Shown here: in pieces, positions 60,311 to 64,000 of the stretch
Layout of the letters: the number at the start of each line of letters is the position of its first letter
How positions within the stretch are numbered: the first letter of the stretch is position 1
Assembly: GCA_021030915.1 (NCBI GenBank)
Contig: JAGEMR010000055.1
Location: 62,001 to 126,000 of the forward strand
Length of the DNA: 64,000 nt
From: Astrothelium macrocarpum
Taxonomy: Eukaryota > Ascomycota > Dothideomycetes > Trypetheliales > Trypetheliaceae
Direction of reading: 5' to 3'
Notes under the pieces: generated by a model
Told to the model about the DNA's origin: nothing
Database searches by the model: none
The model's input: only the letters and a program-made list of their open reading frames with translations
Made by a program: the position numbers and the translations under genes

Positions 60311-60849
60311 GTTGGAGACAGGGCATTCCAAGCTTGTGGAGAATGGGAATATGCTGGGTTGAGTGACAAGTGGGAAGCGTGTCATTGATAGTTGTATGGA
60401 CTTCCGAGTGCCTTCTGCAATTAATTGTGGGGGTTTACCGTGCGGTTCCAAAGTGTCGAGAGAGCGATCCAAAATTTGGCCTCTTTGAAATTGCCTGTGT
60501 GATCCATGTATGGTCAGACATACCGACACTGAAAAGCCTCAAACCACTAATCTATGGAAAAGTAGGCCCTTTAGTAGGCAATCTGGCCCTTGCACTGGCA
60601 ATGAAGCGTAAATTGGAACCAGGGTCAACATGTCCTGAAATCGCAAAAGCAAGAAGAAACGAGGAATTTGTGAACTTAGGATGTTATGCTTTGGTCCATG
60701 TAATAGGAACCTCATCAGTGTTGATATTATGATATGCCTTGTAGCTATGGCACTAGAACAATACTTCTAAAACAACCGCCCAGACTCATTTCGAGATCTG
60801 TCGATAGATCCTCAATGGCGAGGCATTCGTCCTTCTCACCCAGCACCGC
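60311..60849. other. convergent intergenic region
   Basis: 539 bp between the hypothetical gene and the beta-mannosidase stop. A 120-codon frame at 60370-60732 (+) starts at a GTG and shows no family resemblance. It could contain a terminal exon of the hypothetical gene. Confidence 0.5.
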
Positions 60850-63800
60850 TCACGGGTTCGGATACGCTGCTACAATCGATGGTAGCGTCAACTCCGGCTG
60901 CGTTTGGTTATACATGCTTTGCACCGTTACTCCATTCACCCATGTTCCGTTCGTTGTGTCACTCTTGGTCGTGTATCCAATCTCTCTGCTCTGACCCTTC
61001 GCGAGCCAAAAGCCATTGTCATCAAATGCAATGACGGCGCCACTGCCATAGTCGAGCCAAACCCAAGCGGCGACGCCCGTGGTTGCAGTGACGGTGAACT
61101 TGCTAGTTGTATTGTCATAGGAAAGGGTTAGACCCGGGTCAACAAAGTTAGCATCCCCGAGTCGGGAGATGGCAAGCCAGTTGGAGTGGGTAAAAGTTTG
61201 TGTGGTATTTTGATTGATTGGGGAACCTTGGACTTCAGTCTGGACGTTCAGGACAACGTTGGACAGGTTGAAACCGTTAAGAGAGTCATTGATATTGGTG
61301 GATAAGACACGAGTGCTGTTTATGGCACCAATGTTGACATTGGCTTCCGAGGGTGTGCTTATATCAAGTGACGTGCCATCCCAAGAATACCAAGAAAAGT
61401 TGGCCGTGCCAGTGGCGGCGGTCCAGAGATCGCTGGTCACATAAACTTCGAGATCACCGGTGGTGCGATTGAGAAAAGGAGAGATAATGACGTTTTGGTA
61501 GATGTCTTTGCCTTTGTAATGGAGTACCTTCCACCGACCATCATATTCGATACCGGCCCAAGTCGGTGCTTGCCAGATATCTTCGAGTTGCCAGTAGAGA
61601 CTTCCCAATTGTCGATTCGGCATGCCGCTACCCCGACGGTAGAATTCAATCTCGAAGGTGTAGAAGTCTGCTTGGAAGATTTGCGTAGCGTGACACCAGG
61701 CGCTGAAATTTGCTACGGAATCGGTCTTGTATGGGACTGGGTACCAATTTTGAACAGCTACGGTCATTTCACCCATGCCCAAGCTTGTGTTGTAGAAGTT
61801 GGTAGTGTTCAAATCTCCCGGTGGATAATGCTGATTGCGAAGTAAAACTACCGACGAATTGAAGTACCAGTCTTCAGGGCTGACTTCCTGTGCCCAACTT
61901 TGTACAGAGGGCATGGAGTGGAAGCCAAATTCATTCGAGAAACGTCCAACAGGCAGAGCACTCGTGTTGAAGGCGAGAGAGGAGTCGTAGTTGTAGAAAT
62001 CAGTTTCACCGTACACGGAACCAGGAGTAGTATTGTAGTATCGCTCAGTAATCGGCTGAACGTTATTGAAGTCCAGAGATAACCATCCATTGGACGTACT
62101 CGAAGGTGTGTAGGAGATACTGTGAGTATTGTTGAAGACGGTTTCACCAAGGGTATCGAGGAACAGAGTTTCGTATTCGGCTTGATAGCGGTCAAACTCG
62201 TCAGGAGCTGTGCTGTTCACAGTTTGAAGTTCAAGATTTTCCAATTCGTTACCGCCAGCCCAAAGCGCAAGCGAAGCTAGAGCATCTTAACAAAAGTCGT
62301 CTGCATTATTGTAGAGAAACTCACGGTGATGGTTGTTTCTCCGGACTTGATAGTATGCTTCCTGCCTACAATTCTCCAAAAAGTCTGCATCAACAGGATA
62401 TAGAGCATCTCCAAACTCGAATTCGCTCCACAAAAGAATGCCCATTTGATCGCCAAGATCGTAAAGAAAGTCGGGAGAATATGCGCCAGAAGCCCAAACG
62501 CGAAGCATGTTTTGATTTGCGTCAACGACGGACTCGAAAAGCTGCTGGATGCGTTCTTGAGTGACGCGAGGCCAGAAAGCATCTGGTGGAATGAAGTTGG
62601 AACCCTGATTTCGTTAGTAGTGGTACAGCAAATTTGATGAAAGACCTGCTTTGGCGTAGAATTCATGCCCATTAATCTCAAAGTGCCAATTATTTCCAGG
62701 CGCAACGCCTTGACTCAGCTGAAGATCAGTGATGGGGAATTCGTTCAATACAATCGTTCTGAAGGCCGTCCTCTTCGTTACGGAAGCTAATGTACTGTTG
62801 CCTGAGCCAACAGCACTGACAGTCAAGTAATACAAGGTCTGGTTGCCCAAACCATTTGGCCACCACAAATCCACAGATCCATCTGGAATCGTGACCATTC
62901 CAGTCATAGTGGAATCCGTGATATTCACATTGTTCAGCGTGCCAGAAGACACGGTTTGATTGTTAATGTCTTGTAGCGTGTAGCTAAGACCGACGTTAGA
63001 TGGAGCGCTTCCAATGTAATCTAAGCTGGCGTTGATGACCCATGGAGCAGTTTGGTTGGGTAGAAGCAGAGGCAGCTGGCCTTCTCGGTATATGTCAAAC
63101 ATGGAATTATGGACATAGACTCCAGGAGAAGAGAGTTGGACAACATAGGCAGGCTGCCAAGGTCCAGCAGGTGCGAACGCCGGCCCCCTAAGTATCAATT
63201 TAGCTAGAGAAAGTATAACTTGACAATGTATGTTACCAATCCCATCCAAAATCACTCTGTTCTTTGCGAATGAATTGACGATTTTGGATCTCGTAGTTAA
63301 TCTCCACACCGAATGGCCAAGCTTGTTTCGTCAGTTTCGTTAGACATCATTTCGAGATAAAGCCTTACTTTCTTGTCCTATTGATTGTTAGCAAAACACA
63401 AATCTGAATTTGTTCTGAGGCCATGAACTAGCCTGGTTCTGCAGCGATTGCAGCAGCAATATTTGGAGCTGATCCAAAGTTGATACTCAGGACTGGATCA
63501 TCAGAGCAACTGCTGAGGAGGCTTGAGACATCAAATAGCCACTGTCGGAATTGATTGTCGGTGGTGCCCACTTGTTGTCCACACATGTCGATGGTGGTAA
63601 AAGTATCGAGTCCGTTGAACACCAGCCATGTTGAACTGGCATTCGAGCTCAATCCTGATAGAGGCCCAGATGTATAGGTCCAGTTATTGAAGGGAACCCA
63701 ACGCAGATTGAAGTTATTAAGGCCATAATAAGGATCCCCAATGACGCGAGCATTGTAAAGATCCAGGTGCGCTTGAGATGGGAGAGAGCCCGGCACGCTT

Positions 63801-63968
63801 ACATTCAGATCAGGGTTGGAGACCTAGGTGTGTGAGCATAGTGCTTTTTGCTGGTGGTCCTGTGGGGCATACCGTCCAGTCGACTGTACTTAGATCCAAC
63901 ACCTGGGAGGTAGCGCCCGCGATCAAGGATATAGCTACTGCAGCGTGAGAATTCCAGCGGGTCATCAT
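60850..63968 (-). CDS. secreted GH2 beta-mannosidase
   Basis: Seven exons (minus strand): 63968-63873, 63823-63433, 63377-63369 (9 nt), 63321-63237, 63187-62650, 62604-62325 and 62276-60850; 941 aa, close to Aspergillus MndA. It removes terminal mannose from manno-oligosaccharides outside the cell. A signal peptide (AAVAISLIAGATSQ) precedes VLDLSTVDWT. Family motifs are YYGLNNFNLRW, STWLVFNGLDTF, RKEQSDFGWDWGPAFAPAGP and NGHEFYAKGSNFIPPDAFWP. The acid/base Glu is about 477 (LWAGGNELEN) and the nucleophile about 582 (NEFGFHSMPS). Introns 2 and 5 need GC donors (GCTAGT, GCAGGT) to keep frame. The chosen ATG (63968, or 63965) is 32 bp from the window end, so a further upstream start is possible. 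Confidence 0.93.
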
Positions 63969-64000
63969 GACAACGGCTGTACTGACGAGCAGCAATAGCA

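Overview
The window is nuclear DNA from a filamentous ascomycete (Pezizomycotina). Genes are interrupted by short spliceosomal introns of mostly 45-67 nt with CTAA(C/T)-type branch sites. The predicted proteins are typical fungal housekeeping proteins: Rrp12, TMEM115, a Sif2/TBL1-type LisH-WD40 protein, Dph1, Rps8, Ate1, mitochondrial PheRS, dicarboxylate carrier, calcipressin, Rpb3, Mge1, Pxa2 and dynactin p150. I cannot place the class from sequence alone. I see no rRNA, tRNA, CRISPR array or bacterial-type system. I rebuilt exon structures by hand from splice signals and family alignment from memory. Most gene models therefore differ from single open frames, and exon coordinates are given in each entry.

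Layout. From 0.9 to 30 kb the window is dense: RRP12 (+), TMEM115-like (-), Sif2/TBL1-like (+), a Baeyer-Villiger monooxygenase (+), HMG-CoA lyase (-), DPH1 (+), RPS8 (+), ATE1 (-), a diphosphoinositol-polyphosphate Nudix hydrolase (+), mitochondrial PheRS (-), dicarboxylate carrier (+), calcipressin (-) and RPB3 (+). Many neighbours form divergent pairs with shared 0.1-1.8 kb promoters; HMG-CoA lyase/DPH1 is the tightest at about 107 bp. From 29.8 to 49 kb, gene-poor stretches (4.6, 2.2 and 1.6 kb) separate a Uds1-domain septation protein, the GrpE cochaperone, the peroxisomal ABC half-transporter and dynactin p150.

From 49 to 64 kb the window looks more accessory. It carries an Old Yellow Enzyme, a Zn2Cys6 regulator, a broken GH3 beta-glucosidase, an MFS transporter, two related MITE-like elements, a small conserved fungal hypothetical gene and a secreted GH2 beta-mannosidase running to the window edge. 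The intact beta-mannosidase and the GH3 relic suggest a plant-polysaccharide or glycoside utilisation background.

I did not find a convincing undescribed multi-gene system. The most interesting observations are at gene-structure level: a 5-nt internal microexon in the dicarboxylate carrier, a 17-nt microexon in the LisH domain of the Sif2-like gene, and a 9-nt microexon plus two GC-AG introns in the beta-mannosidase. Others are a stop-free 54-nt intron in MGE1, a repeat-bearing insertion inside HMG-CoA lyase, an unusual Trp-to-Arg change in the Old Yellow Enzyme, and the MITE pair with arrays of GACCTCTC motifs.
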